Source: an uncultured Pelagibacteraceae bacterium (GTDB taxonomy: Bacteria; Pseudomonadota; Alphaproteobacteria; Pelagibacterales; Pelagibacteraceae). From it: DNA of 64,000 bases. This document shows positions 46,533 through 58,000 of the stretch, piece by piece. The notes under the pieces are model-generated. The model was not told the DNA's origin, made no database searches, and was given only the letters and a program-made list of their open reading frames with translations. The first letter of the stretch is position 1, and each line of letters opens with the position of its first letter. The translations under genes were made by a program, and so were the position numbers. The stretch covers positions 62,001 to 126,000 of the forward strand of contig CACLAY010000001.1 in NCBI GenBank assembly GCA_902604975.1. Direction: 5' to 3'.

Positions 46533-48941
46533 TTAGGATCTAATTTTTGCACCAGATTTAGTTTCTACGGTTGAAATAATTAACTTATTAATTTTTTCAA
46601 GATCACTCTCTTCTAAAGTCTTTTCAGATGATTGAATTGTTACATTGATGGCTATAGACTTTTTGCCTTCAGGAATATTTTCACCCTCATAAATATCAAA
46701 AATTTTAATAGTTCTTATTAAACTTTTATCAATTGATGATATTATTTCTATTAAATCTTGTGCCTTAACATTTTTATCTACAACAAATGCAAAGTCTCTT
46801 TCTGATTTTTGATAATCTGAGTACTCAAAATTTGTTTTTAGGTCTTTAAGTTTTATTTTATTCTCCCTTAGATAATCCATATAAATTTCAAAACCAACCA
46901 GACCTTCAGTTTTAATATCAAGTTTTTTCAAAATATTTGGATGGATTTCACCAAAGTAAGCAACAGGGTCTATTTCATCCTTATCAAGATAGACAGAACC
47001 AGATTTTCCTGGATGATAATATGAAGGAGATTTATCTCTTACAAAAAAACTTTGCCTGTCATATCCAGCTTCGACTAGTGTCTGAATTACATCCTTCTTT
47101 ACGTCAAAAACATCAACTATCCTGTCTTTTTCGTTCCAGTTTAATCTTGATATTTTTCCTGATTTTATTGCACCAATTACTGTCAATTGCTCACCAGGCT
47201 GACTACCCTTAAAAATTGGTCCAATTTCAAACAGTGAAATATCTTTAAATCCTCTGTCTAAATTTTTCTTTAAATAAAAAGTTAAATTTGTGAAAATCGA
47301 ATTTCGTAAAACATCTAAGTCTGAACTTATTGGATTTACTATTTTTATTTCTTTTAGATTTTCTTTAAAAATTTTGTTTATTTTTGAATCTGTGAATGAC
47401 CACGTTATAGTCTCAAAATAACCTTTTGACGCCACAGAACGTTGAAGAAAGTGAAAGAGTTTTTGTTGTGCGTTTAAAGTATCTTTTATTTTAGTTTTTT
47501 CAGGTTGTAAGGTTTCTATGTTCTCATACCCTTTAATTCTTACTATTTCTTCGACTATATCTATTGGTTGAGTTATATCAGGTCTCCAAGTGGGTATTTT
47601 TAAATCTAATTCTAAATTCTTCTTAGAAACTTCAAATCCTAGATCTGTTAAAATTTTAATTATTTCACTATCATTTACTTTAAAGCCAGTTATTTTTTCA
47701 AATAAAGAGATATTAAATTTAATTTTATTCTTTTCATGCTTATCAGTTTGTTGAATATCAAAATTACTTACTTTACCTCCACAAATCTCAGATATTAATT
47801 CAGCAGCTTTTGACAAACCTAATTTGATAGATTGAGTGTCGATGCCTCTTTCAAATCTGAATTTTGCATCAGTATCAATGTTTAATAATTTTGAGGTTTT
47901 TCTTATTGACCTAGGAGTAAAATATGCAGATTCTAATAAAATATTTTTAGTATTAATTTCAGTTCCAGAACGTGCTCCTCCAATGATTCCACCCAAGCCT
48001 AAAACTCCAGATTTATCAGAAATAACACACATATCATCACCTAATTTATACTCTTTGGTATCAAGAGCTTCAAAAGTTTCACCCATTTTTGAATTTCTAA
48101 CTATAATTTCTTTGTCGATTTTATCTGCATCATATGCATGAAGCGGCCTATTTAAGTCTAACATTACATAATTTGTAATATCAACAATTGCTGAAATTGG
48201 TTTTTGACCAAGTGAAATAATTTTTTCTTTAAGCCATTGAGGACTTTCTTTATTGGTGACACCCTCAATTAAACAACTACCAAATATAGTACAACCTTGG
48301 TTTTTATCTTTTGTAATTGAAACTTTAATTTTTTGTGATTCATTTTTTTTAATATTTTTAAGTGAAATTTTTTTTAATTTACCAGCTCCAGCAGCAGCAA
48401 GATCTCTAGCTATACCTCTTACCCCCAAGCAATCAGGACGATTAGGTGTAATTGATAAATCTACAACTTTTTCAGTATTACTTTTAAAAAAGTTTTTGCC
48501 AATTTTATCAGAGTATTTACTAGTTCTTAGTTCTGTTATTCCTTCACTTTCATTTGATAAATTAAGTTCAGACTCTGAACACAGCATTCCATAGGAAGTA
48601 ACCCCTCTAATCTTGCTGACTGAAAGTTTCATGTTATTTTTTGGAATTATTGATCCAGGACCTGCATAAATAGTCAAAAGATCTTTTTTTGCATTTGGTG
48701 CTCCACATACTACCTTAACAGTATTATCCAAACCAATATCAACATCGCATATTCTAAGTCTATCTGCATTCGGATGCTGTTCAGCATTAATAATTTTTGC
48801 TACTTTAAAACTGTCTAAACCAGAGCTTTGATTTTCAAAACTTTCAACTTCCAAACCAATATCTGTAAGTTTTTCAATTAACTCATTATCTTTTTTTTGG
48901 GTGTCGAGATGCTCCTTTAACCAACCTATGGTAAATTTCAT
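46533..48941 (-). CDS. pheT: phenylalanyl-tRNA synthetase beta subunit
   Basis: 802-aa beta chain. N-terminal tRNA-binding (EMAP-like) domain with [12 protein letters not shown] and [12 protein letters not shown]3/B4 editing domain around [11 protein letters not shown]5 domain; catalytic-like core ([15 protein letters not shown]); and a C-terminal anticodon-binding FDX-ACB with [14 protein letters not shown]. Overlaps pheS by 4 bases. Confidence 0.96.
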   Translation of the reverse strand: MKFTIGWLKEHLDTQKKDNELIEKLTDIGLEVESFENQSSGLDSFKVAKIINAEQHPNADRLRICDVDIGLDNTVKVVCGAPNAKKDLLTIYAGPGSIIPKNNMKLSVSKIRGVTSYGMLCSESELNLSNESEGITELRTSKYSDKIGKNFFKSNTEKVVDLSITPNRPDCLGVRGIARDLAAAGAGKLKKISLKNIKKNESQKIKVSITKDKNQGCTIFGSCLIEGVTNKESPQWLKEKIISLGQKPISAIVDITNYVMLDLNRPLHAYDADKIDKEIIVRNSKMGETFEALDTKEYKLGDDMCVISDKSGVLGLGGIIGGARSGTEINTKNILLESAYFTPRSIRKTSKLLNIDTDAKFRFERGIDTQSIKLGLSKAAELISEICGGKVSNFDIQQTDKHEKNKIKFNISLFEKITGFKVNDSEIIKILTDLGFEVSKKNLELDLKIPTWRPDITQPIDIVEEIVRIKGYENIETLQPEKTKIKDTLNAQQKLFHFLQRSVASKGYFETITWSFTDSKINKIFKENLKEIKIVNPISSDLDVLRNSIFTNLTFYLKKNLDRGFKDISLFEIGPIFKGSQPGEQLTVIGAIKSGKISRLNWNEKDRIVDVFDVKKDVIQTLVEAGYDRQSFFVRDKSPSYYHPGKSGSVYLDKDEIDPVAYFGEIHPNILKKLDIKTEGLVGFEIYMDYLRENKIKLKDLKTNFEYSDYQKSERDFAFVVDKNVKAQDLIEIISSIDKSLIRTIKIFDIYEGENIPEGKKSIAINVTIQSSEKTLEESDLEKINKLIISTVETKSGAKIRS

Positions 48942-50005
48942 CTGCTAAGACCTCTATAGTTTGATGGAACATCCAATGGATCGAAACCAAAATGGTTAAG
49001 CCATCTGTAGTCAGTCTCAAAAAAAGCTCTTAAATCATTGATTCCATATTTAAGCATTCCAAGTCTATCTATACCAATCCCAAAAGCATAGCCTTGGTAC
49101 TTATCTGGATTTACTTTAACATTCTTAAGTACATTGGGATGCACCATTCCACAACCTAGAATTTCTAACCATTTATCTCCTTCACCAATTACTATCTTTC
49201 CATCTTTTATCTCGTAACCAATATCTACTTCCGCAGATGGTTCAGTGAAAGGAAAGTGACTAGGTCTGAATCTCATTTTTATTTTATCCACTTCAAAAAA
49301 TGATTTTATAAAATAATTTAAGCATCCTTTTAGATTACCCATGTTTATGTCTTTATCTATATGAAGGCCTTCTACCTGGTGAAACATAGGAGAATGAGTT
49401 TGATCACTATCAGATCTATATGTTCTGCCTGGAGCTATAATTTTAAATGGAGGTTTTCCATTTAACATTGTTCTAACTTGTACTGGAGAAGTATGGGTTC
49501 TTAATAACAATTCTTTATTATTGTCTAAATAAAAAGTGTCATGCATATCTCTCGCTGGATGATTGTCAGGCGTATTTAATGCAGTAAAATTATAATGCTC
49601 ATTCTCTATATCCGGTCCTTCTTCAACGCTAAATCCAATTTCTGAAAATATTGATGATATCTCGTCAATTACTTGTGAAACAGGATGTATTTTTCCTCGA
49701 CTAAATTCTCTCTCAGGTAATGTTACATCTACTTTTTCATTTTCAAGTTTGGAGTTAATTTCTTTTGTTTCAATTTCTTGAAGTTTAGAATCTATCTTAT
49801 CTTGTAGTTCGTTTTTTATTGAATTTAAATCTGATGCAAATTTTTTTCGCTCATCAGTTGGTAAAGATCCTAAAGTTTTAAAAAAATTAGAAATTTGTCC
49901 ATTCTTACCAAATAACTGTGTTTTAATCTGATTTACACTTTCAATATTTAAATCATTTTCTAATTTATTTAAATATTCATCTTTAATTTTTTTTATATCA
50001 GACAT
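48938..50005 (-). CDS. pheS: phenylalanyl-tRNA synthetase alpha subunit
   Basis: 355-aa catalytic subunit. N-terminal coiled coil; motif 1 near [25 protein letters not shown]; motif 2 [14 protein letters not shown] and [27 protein letters not shown]; motif 3 [16 protein letters not shown]. Binds Phe and ATP with PheT. Confidence 0.97.
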   Translation of the reverse strand: MSDIKKIKDEYLNKLENDLNIESVNQIKTQLFGKNGQISNFFKTLGSLPTDERKKFASDLNSIKNELQDKIDSKLQEIETKEINSKLENEKVDVTLPEREFSRGKIHPVSQVIDEISSIFSEIGFSVEEGPDIENEHYNFTALNTPDNHPARDMHDTFYLDNNKELLLRTHTSPVQVRTMLNGKPPFKIIAPGRTYRSDSDQTHSPMFHQVEGLHIDKDINMGNLKGCLNYFIKSFFEVDKIKMRFRPSHFPFTEPSAEVDIGYEIKDGKIVIGEGDKWLEILGCGMVHPNVLKNVKVNPDKYQGYAFGIGIDRLGMLKYGINDLRAFFETDYRWLNHFGFDPLDVPSNYRGLSR

Positions 50006-50048
50006 ATTCGTAGAATATTTGTTAACTCTAGAAAAACAACAATGAAAA

Positions 50049-50405
50049 TTAATTTAATGCTGCCTGAGCTTTTTTAACTATAGTTTTGAATGCTTCTGGA
50101 TTATCGTAAGCAATTTCAGCTAGAATTTTTCTGTCAATTTTAATGCCTGTTTTGTTTAGGCCATTTATAAATTTAGAATAAGTTAATCCCTCAGATCTAA
50201 CACCAGCATTTATTCTCTGTATCCAAAGTGATTTAAAATCTCTTTTTTTATTTCGTCTATCTCTATAGGCATACTGCATAGCTTTTTCCATAGCCTGTCT
50301 TGCAACTCTAATAGTATTTTTTCTTCTTCCCCATTGACCTTTAACAGCTTTTAAAACTTTTTTATGTTTTGCTCTACTTGTAACACCTCTTTTGACTCTA
50401 GCCAT
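50049..50405 (-). CDS. rplT: ribosomal protein bL20
   Basis: 118-aa basic 50S protein essential for early assembly: [49 protein letters not shown]. Follows rpmI by 1 base. In E. coli L20 represses this operon; a binding structure was not searched here. Confidence 0.97.
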   Translation of the reverse strand: MARVKRGVTSRAKHKKVLKAVKGQWGRRKNTIRVARQAMEKAMQYAYRDRRNKKRDFKSLWIQRINAGVRSEGLTYSKFINGLNKTGIKIDRKILAEIAYDNPEAFKTIVKKAQAALN

Positions 50406-50406
50406 A

Positions 50407-50613
50407 TTATCCTCTTAGGTTATACGGCATATAAGATTTTACAATCTTACCATCTTGTTTTGACATTACCGTTGTACCTCTTTGCTTTCTAATTTGTGAA
50501 TTTGTTCGTTTAATCATTCCATGTCTTTTTCCAGCCTGAGCAGTTATAACTTTTCCTTTAGCTGAGATTTTAAATCTTTTTTTAGCTGAACTTTTTGTTT
50601 TTAATTTAGGCAT
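50407..50613 (-). CDS. rpmI: ribosomal protein bL35
   Basis: 68-aa basic protein: [35 protein letters not shown]. Start at ATG 50613 matches the family; the in-frame ATG at 50634 adds seven residues not seen in bL35. It is followed 1 base later by rplT and lies 54 bases after infC. Confidence 0.96.
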   Translation of the reverse strand: MPKLKTKSSAKKRFKISAKGKVITAQAGKRHGMIKRTNSQIRKQRGTTVMSKQDGKIVKSYMPYNLRG

Positions 50614-50667
50614 AATTTTTGAGGGGTTATACAAATATTGTTATTAATTTACAACTACAAATATAGC

Positions 50668-51213
50668 TTATAAAGGCTGAATAACCATTATCATTTGCTT
50701 ACCATCAAACTTTGGTTGTAGTTCGACACGACCTACAGACTCCATATCTTGTTTGATCTTATCCATTAACTCATTGCCCAAACTAGAATGTTGTAGCTCT
50801 CTCCCTTTAAATCTAATTGTAAATTTTACCTTATCTCCTTTTGCAATAAATTTTTGTGCATTTTTTATTTTAAATGTATAATCGTGAACTTCCGTAACAG
50901 GTCTTAATTTAATTTCTTTTAATTCTATCTTCTTTTGTTTTTTTTTTGCTTTATTAGCTTTTTTTTGTGCATCATATTTATATTTTCCCATATCCATAAT
51001 TTTACATACAGGAGGTTTTGCATTAGGTGCTATCTCAATTAAATCTAAACCTTCTTCTTTGGCTCTATTAATCGCATCTTGTAAATTTAGAATACCTAAG
51101 TTATCACCATCACTTGCAATAACTTGAACATCTTGCGAAGTTATTCTTTGATTTGTTCTAGGACCCCTAGGTTTGGTTCTTTTCTGAAAGTAGTTTTGCT
51201 TAAAATCAGCCAC
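50668..51213 (-). CDS. infC: translation initiation factor IF-3
   Basis: 181-aa factor that checks the start codon and keeps 30S free. NQRITSQDVQVIASDGDNLG, LDLIEIAPNAKPPVCKIMDMGKYKY, KEIKLRPVTEVHDYTFK, HSSLGNELMDKI. The start is GTG 51213, directly after the thrS stop (TAAGTG); unusual starts are common in infC because IF-3 regulates its own translation. Confidence 0.95.
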   Translation of the reverse strand: MADFKQNYFQKRTKPRGPRTNQRITSQDVQVIASDGDNLGILNLQDAINRAKEEGLDLIEIAPNAKPPVCKIMDMGKYKYDAQKKANKAKKKQKKIELKEIKLRPVTEVHDYTFKIKNAQKFIAKGDKVKFTIRFKGRELQHSSLGNELMDKIKQDMESVGRVELQPKFDGKQMIMVIQPL

Positions 51214-53130
51214 TTAGATTGAAGGTGCTTTATTGAGAGCAGAGTATTTTTTTAAAAATTCTTTTAAATCCATAGTTTCTTGTTTTTTAAAATCCAATCT
51301 TCTAATAGTTACTGTGTTGCTGTCAACTTCTTTTTTTCCACATATTAGTAGTATTGGAACTTTAGTTAATGAGTGTTCCCTTATTTTATAATTTAAATTA
51401 TGATTTTTTAAATCTACTTCAGAAGAAATCCCTACTTTTTTTAACTGACTATTTACTTCTTTTGCGTAATCATCAAAGTCACTTGAAATAGGGATTACTA
51501 TTGTTTGAATTGGGCAAAGCCAAAAAGGTAATTTTCCTGAATAATTTTCAATTAAAATTCCAATAAACCTCTCTAATGATCCAAATAAAGCTCGGTGAAG
51601 CATTACAGGAACTTTTTTATTTCCATCGCTATCAACAAATGAGGCACCTAATCTACCTGGTAGGTTTAAATCTACTTGCAAAGTTCCACATTGCCAATCT
51701 CTTCCAATCGCATCTCTTAAAACAAATTCTATTTTTGGACCATAAAAAGCTCCTTCGCCCTTATTAATAGAATATTCTAATTTTGTTGCTTTAATTGCTT
51801 CTAATAAAGCAGCCTCTGATTTATCCCAAACCTGATCGTCACCAACTCTTAATTCTGGTCTATCAGAATATTTTAAAATTACTTTTTCAAATCCTAAATC
51901 TTTATAAATTTCCAAAATTAAATTAGTTACAATTAAACATTCTTCAGTAATTTGTTCCTCGGTACAAAAAATATGTGCATCATCTTGGGTGAAAGCTCTA
52001 ACTCTTAATAATCCATGAAGCGCGCCTGATGGCTCATACCTATGAACTTTTCCAAATTCTGACATTTTAAGTGGTAAATCTCGATAACTTTTTAAACCTT
52101 GATTAAAAACTTGAACGCAACCTGGACAATTCATCGGTTTTATTGCAAATACTTTTTCATCAGGTGTAGTAGAAGTATACATATTGGCACCAAATTTTTC
52201 CCAATGACCAGATTTCTCCCAGAGTGAGCGATCTAATATTTCTGGAGTATTTATTTCTTGATAACCTGCTGTTTCTTGCTTCATTCTCATATATGAAATA
52301 AGTTTTTGGAATAGGCTCCACCCTTTTTGATGCCAAAATACAGATCCTGGACTTTCTTCTCTAAAATGAAATAAATCCATTTCTTTTCCAATTTTTCTGT
52401 GATCTCTTTTTTCGGCCTCTTCAATTCTATTTAAATAATCATCTAATTCTTTTTGAGTAGACCAACTTGTTCCATATACTCTTTGTAACATTTCATTATT
52501 TGAGTCTCCTCTCCAGTAAGCACCTGAGACTTTTGTTAATTTAAAATATTTTCCAATTTTACCAGTTGAACTTAGATGAGGTCCTCTGCATAAATCATGC
52601 CAATCTCCATGAAAATATAAAGACACATCTTCTCCCTCTGGAATACTTTCTATTATCTCAGCTTTATATATTTCTCCCTTTTTTTTAAAATGTTCAATTG
52701 CATCATTTCTTTTCCAAACCTCTCTGTAAGTTTTTTCATCTCGATCTACTATTTCTTTCATTTTGTTTTCAATTTTTTCTAAATCCTCAGTTGTAAATGG
52801 TTCTTTTCTTGCAAAATCATAGTAAAAGCCATCTTCGATAACTGGTCCTATTGTAACTTGTGTCCCAGGAAATAATTCTTGAACCGCCATAGCTAGTATA
52901 TGAGCAGTATCATGCCTAATGGTCTCTAAACCTTCTTTATCTTTTGATGTAAATATTTTAATTGAAGAGTCTTTGGAAATTGTATGATTTAAGTCTTTTA
53001 ATTCTCCATCAACGCTTATTAGCAAAGCTTTTTTTGATAAAGATTTGCTAATTTTTTCCGCAACTTCAAATCCCGAAATACTTTTTTTAAAATTAATTTT
53101 TTTTCCGTCTGGTAATGTTATATCTGGCAT
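51214..53130 (-). CDS. thrS: threonyl-tRNA synthetase
   Basis: 638-aa class II synthetase. N-terminal TGS domain (LPDGKKINF), editing domain with RHDTAHILAMAVQELFP and GDWHDLCRGPHLSSTG, catalytic core with MNCPGCVQVF (zinc Cys), RVRAFTQDDAHIFC, VPVMLHRALFGSLERFIGIL, and C-terminal anticodon domain. Overlaps the glycosyltransferase gene by 1 base. Confidence 0.97.
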   Translation of the reverse strand: MPDITLPDGKKINFKKSISGFEVAEKISKSLSKKALLISVDGELKDLNHTISKDSSIKIFTSKDKEGLETIRHDTAHILAMAVQELFPGTQVTIGPVIEDGFYYDFARKEPFTTEDLEKIENKMKEIVDRDEKTYREVWKRNDAIEHFKKKGEIYKAEIIESIPEGEDVSLYFHGDWHDLCRGPHLSSTGKIGKYFKLTKVSGAYWRGDSNNEMLQRVYGTSWSTQKELDDYLNRIEEAEKRDHRKIGKEMDLFHFREESPGSVFWHQKGWSLFQKLISYMRMKQETAGYQEINTPEILDRSLWEKSGHWEKFGANMYTSTTPDEKVFAIKPMNCPGCVQVFNQGLKSYRDLPLKMSEFGKVHRYEPSGALHGLLRVRAFTQDDAHIFCTEEQITEECLIVTNLILEIYKDLGFEKVILKYSDRPELRVGDDQVWDKSEAALLEAIKATKLEYSINKGEGAFYGPKIEFVLRDAIGRDWQCGTLQVDLNLPGRLGASFVDSDGNKKVPVMLHRALFGSLERFIGILIENYSGKLPFWLCPIQTIVIPISSDFDDYAKEVNSQLKKVGISSEVDLKNHNLNYKIREHSLTKVPILLICGKKEVDSNTVTIRRLDFKKQETMDLKEFLKKYSALNKAPSI

Positions 53131-54284
53131 TAATTAAATAGTTTTTTGTATTCTGAATAAGTAGAAAAACACATTTTTTCAACATTAAATTTTTTTACTA
53201 CATTTTCTCTTCCATTATTACCCATTTTGTGAATTTCATTATGGTCCATATTCATTACTTTAATTATTTTTTCGGATAATTCATCAGAGTTTCCTGATTC
53301 AAATAAAATACCAGTTTTTCCATCTATTACAGTTTCATTAGATCCACCTAAATTACTTGCAATAATCATTTTTTGCATAGATTGTGCTTCAACTGATACT
53401 CTACCAAATGCTTCTGGTTCTATTGATGCAGAAATGACTATATCTGAAATTTTGTAGGCCAATGGCATATTTTTACAGTGGTCGATAAATCTAATTTGTT
53501 TTGTAAGCCTATACTGCTCGACAAGTCTAATAAGTTTTTTTTTGTAAAGGTCACGCCCCTGATCATTACCAAGAATAACCGCTATGAAAGCATGATTGCC
53601 TAACTGAATATTTACTTTGTTTAAAGCATCTAAAAACATTTCTTGTCCTTTCCAAGTAGTAAGTCTCCCAGGTAATAAAATTATTTTTTTACCAACAATT
53701 AAATTCCAGGATTTGAATAAGTTATCTTCATCATTTTCAAGAGTTGTAGACGCATCATAATAGTCTGTATTAATACCTCGAAAAATCGAGAGTAACTTTT
53801 TATTATCTGATAAGTATTCTGAATAGTTTTCTTTGATATGTGAAAATATAAAATTTGATCCTGCAATTATTAAATCTGACCGAACCATCACAGAGTTATA
53901 GAATTTTTTAAGTTTGCTTTTAAAATTATAAGTTCCATGGAAAGTTGTAACAAATTTTCTTCTAGTTATTTTTGTTGCCATTAAACATGACCAAGCCGGA
54001 GCTCTACTTCTTGCATGGACTATGTTTATGCCATTTATTAAAATAATAACTGAAATAATTATAGAGTTTAGAAGAATAAGTATTGGATTTTTTGATTGAA
54101 CTGGAAGTCTAATAACTTTGACTTTTTTTTTATTAACAAATTTTAATAATTCGCCACCACTTGTTATCAAATAAGATCCTACATTTTTTTCTGCTAAATA
54201 ATGGGCAATATCATAACAACCAGTTTCAGCTCCACCGTAACCTAATTTAGGAATTACTTGCAGGACTTTTAATTTAGGCTGCAT
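53130..54284 (-). CDS. family 4 glycosyltransferase
   Basis: 384-aa GT-B glycosyltransferase. GGAETGCYDIAHYLA at the acceptor domain, ARSRAPAWSCLMATK, the donor-site GRLTTWKGQEMFLDAL, and EPEAFGRVSVEAQSMQ with the nucleotide-sugar Glu. Probably adds a sugar to a lipid or LPS precursor. It is read into thrS, an unexpected operon head. Confidence 0.88.
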   Translation of the reverse strand: MQPKLKVLQVIPKLGYGGAETGCYDIAHYLAEKNVGSYLITSGGELLKFVNKKKVKVIRLPVQSKNPILILLNSIIISVIILINGINIVHARSRAPAWSCLMATKITRRKFVTTFHGTYNFKSKLKKFYNSVMVRSDLIIAGSNFIFSHIKENYSEYLSDNKKLLSIFRGINTDYYDASTTLENDEDNLFKSWNLIVGKKIILLPGRLTTWKGQEMFLDALNKVNIQLGNHAFIAVILGNDQGRDLYKKKLIRLVEQYRLTKQIRFIDHCKNMPLAYKISDIVISASIEPEAFGRVSVEAQSMQKMIIASNLGGSNETVIDGKTGILFESGNSDELSEKIIKVMNMDHNEIHKMGNNGRENVVKKFNVEKMCFSTYSEYKKLFN

Positions 54285-54326
54285 GTGATAATAATATTAT
54301 AAACTTAGTCAACATAATTACTTTAT

Positions 54327-55088
54327 ATGAAAAAAAATAAATTTCTAAGAATTTCTAAATATAAAAAACTAAGGTATATAGCAAATAATTATAAAAAAAA
54401 TCTTTACGTAGTTTTTTTACCTGGTTTTGCATCAGATATCGACGGCGATAAACCAAAGAAATTTTTAAAATTTGCCATTCAAAACAAGCTTGGATTTTTA
54501 GCTCTGGAATACTTTGGTCATGGAAGATCATCGGGAGAATTTACAAGAGGTAACATCACAAAATGGTCCAATGATGCGAGAATTACAATAAGTAAAATAG
54601 TTAAAAAAAATGACTTTATACTAATTGGATCTAGCATGGGAGGGTGGATTTCTTTATTAATGCATAGGTATTATAGTTCACAAATTAAAGGTTTTTTAGG
54701 AATTGGATCTGCTCCTGAATTTCTTACAAGAATTATGTGGAAAAAATTTCCAAAAAAAACAAAAAATGAAATTTTAAAAAAAGGTATCTCAAAAATTAAA
54801 AATGGTGATTATGAGTATTTAATAACAAAACAGCTAATTTTAGACGGTAAAAAAACCAGCAATAAAGTTCTTAACAGAAAATTATATAATACAAATCCTG
54901 TAACTATGGTTCATGGACAGAAGGATGAGGTGGTTCCAGTAATATATTCAAGAAAAGTTTTAAAAATTTTTCCTAATGCAGAAAAAAAACTACTAATAAT
55001 AAAAAATGGAGATCATAGCCTTTCTTCAAAAAAAAATTTAGATATTATTTGTAAGGAGTTAAAATCTATAATCAAAAAAGTTAACTAG
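54327..55088 (+). CDS. alpha/beta hydrolase
   Basis: 253-aa serine hydrolase. Oxyanion region LPGFASDIDGDKP, YFGHGRSSGEF, nucleophile elbow GSSMGGW, catalytic Asp in HGQKDEVVP and His in KNGDHSL. Resembles the ABHD10-type thioesterases. No secretion signal. Divergent from the glycosyltransferase and overlapping gltB by 8 bases. Confidence 0.85.
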   Translation: MKKNKFLRISKYKKLRYIANNYKKNLYVVFLPGFASDIDGDKPKKFLKFAIQNKLGFLALEYFGHGRSSGEFTRGNITKWSNDARITISKIVKKNDFILIGSSMGGWISLLMHRYYSSQIKGFLGIGSAPEFLTRIMWKKFPKKTKNEILKKGISKIKNGDYEYLITKQLILDGKKTSNKVLNRKLYNTNPVTMVHGQKDEVVPVIYSRKVLKIFPNAEKKLLIIKNGDHSLSSKKNLDIICKELKSIIKKVN

Positions 55089-58000
55089 CTTTTCCAACTA
55101 AACTTTTATTTGTAATAGGGTTTTCTAATTTATTTAGCATTTCTTTAGGGCAAACTTGTAAGAAATTTTTAATTTCGTCGTCAAAATTTTCAATAATCTG
55201 TGCTGATAAATTAGAATTAGTTTCCTCATTGTGTTTTAGAACTAAATCTTTTAGATAGTTTTTCCAGTATTCTGTCTCGGGAGTTTGCCAAATTATTGTT
55301 TCGGGATTAGCTTTTTTTGCAAACTGGCTTTTTGGGTCATATATAAATGCCATACCACCAGTCATACCAGCTCCAAAATTATCGCCTACCTCTCCCAATA
55401 TTACTATTGACCCACCTGTCATGTACTCACAACCATTTGAATCACATCCTTCTATGACTGCAGTAGCACCCGAATTTCTAACAGCAAATCTTTCACCTGC
55501 CTGTCCAGCTGCAAAAAGATATCCTGATGTTGCTCCATATAAGACTGTATTTCCTATAATAGTATTTTCATTTGAAATTAAATTACTTTCATCTCGAAGT
55601 TTAATCACGATAGATGCACCTGATAGACCTTTTGCAACGTAATCATTTGCATCTCCCTTTAATATTAGTTTAAGTCCTTTAACACCAAAGGCACCAAAAG
55701 ATTGACCAGCAGAACCTTTAAAGTTAATAGCAAAAGTATTTTCCCCTAATTTATTATTTCCAAATTTTTTATAGAGATTATATGAAATTCTTGTTCCAAC
55801 AGCTCTGTCTGTATTTTCTATTGAATAAACATTTTCTAACGGCAATTTTCTGTTAATTAAACTCTCTATCTCAGGCCAAATTTTTTGGTCTAAAGTATCT
55901 GGTACTTCATTTATTATAGGAGTTTCACAATATCTTTTGTTTATGCCTGGATCAGCTTGAACAAATAAAGGATTTAAATCTAGGTCATCTAAATTCGGTG
56001 ATCCTTTACTGACTTGTCTTAGTAAATCTGTTCTTCCGATTACTTCATTTAAATTTTTAAATCCTAAACTTGATAAAATTTCTCTAACTTCTTGAGCTAT
56101 AAAAGAAAATAGATTTACTATTTTATCTGGAGTGCCAGTAAATTTTTTTCTTAATTCATCATCTTGTGTACAAACTCCAACTGGACATGTATTAGAATGA
56201 CATTGTCTTACCATAATACAACCCATTGCAACTAGCGCTGTTGTTGCTACCCCAAATTCTTCTGCTCCCATCATTGCAGCTATTACAACGTCTCTTCCTG
56301 TTTTAATTCCTCCATCTGTTCTTAATGTAACTAGGTGTCTTAATTTGTTTAAAGTTAATACTTGGTTTGCCTCTGTTAGTCCCATTTCCCATGGAATACC
56401 AACATATTTAACACTTGTTTGTGGAGTGGCACCAGTCCCACCATTATGACCTGAAATTAAAATTATATCTGCTTTTGCTTTAGCAACACCTGCAGCAATT
56501 GTTCCTATACCTGAAGAGGCAACTAGTTTTACACCAACTCTTGCCTTTGGATTAATCTGCTTTAAGTCATAAATTAGTTGAGCTAAGTCTTCAATTGAGT
56601 AAATATCGTGGTGTGGTGGTGGAGATATTAAGGTTACGCCAGGCGTTGAATGTCTTAGTCTTGCAATTTCCTCTGTTACTTTAAATCCTGGTAATTGACC
56701 ACCTTCTCCAGGTTTTGCTCCTTGAGCAATTTTGATTTCAATCTCATTACAATTATTTAAGTAGTTAATAGTTACTCCAAATCTTGCAGAGGCAATTTGT
56801 TTTACTCTAGAATTTGCGCTATCTCCATTATCTAATACTTTAAATCTCTCTTCATCTTCTCCACCTTCTCCACTGCATGAAGCACCTTTAATTCTATTCA
56901 TTCCCATAGCAAGTGTTTCGTGTGCCTCTTTTGACAAGGCTCCATGAGACATACTTCCACTTCCAAATCTTTTCATTATCTCAGTAATTGGCTCCACTTG
57001 GTCAATATCAATTGCCTCCTGATTTTTAAAATCAATTAAATCTCTTAAACTAATTGGTTTTAAACCATAAATACCCTTGGTATATTTTTTATAAGTTTCA
57101 TACGAATTTGAGCCTACAGCTGCCTGTAAAAGATGAATTAATTTTCCTTGATATTGATGTGTTTCACCATTTTTTCTATACCTATAAATTCCTCCAATTG
57201 GTAAAATGTTTGAATGAATATCAAACGCATCTTTATGTATAGATCTTATTTTTTTTTCAATACCAGTTAATCCTATTCCAGAAATTTTAGATAATACTCC
57301 TGGAAAGTAATCTTTTACAATTGTTCTACTCAATCCAACTGTTTCAAAATTGCATCCACCTCTATATGAACTTAAAACTGATATACCCATCTTTGACATT
57401 ATTTTTAATAGTCCAAGATTTACTGATTTAATATATCTGGTTACACATTCATCAAATGAGAAATTACCAAAAAGTTTTTTTGAATATCTTTGATGTAAAC
57501 TATCAAATGCTAGGTAAGGATTAACCGTTGTAGCTCCAACACCTATTAATGTTGCAAATGAATGGGTGTCTAAGGCATCCCCTGTTTGTACATTAATTGA
57601 TGCATAGCCTCTCAAGCCTAATTTTATTAAATGAGTATTTATTGCACCAATACATAAAAGCATTGGCATTGGTAATTTTGTTTCAGATATATTTTTATCA
57701 GATAAAATAAGTTGAGTATTACCCTCTCTAACTGCTTTTTCAGCGTTATTTTTTAATAATTCTATAGCTGCTTCTAAACTTTGCTCAGTGTTGAATGTAC
57801 AATCTAAAATTTTATAGTTATCTCCGAAATACTTTATAAATTTTTCAAACTGAGTGTTTGATAAAATTGGACTATCTAAAACATAAATATTTTCCTCGGT
57901 AAGATTAGAAAAATCTAGAATATTTCCTAAATTTCCAAATCTTGTTTTCAAGCTCATCACTTTATTTTCCCTAAGAGAGTCGATCGGGGGATTGGTCACC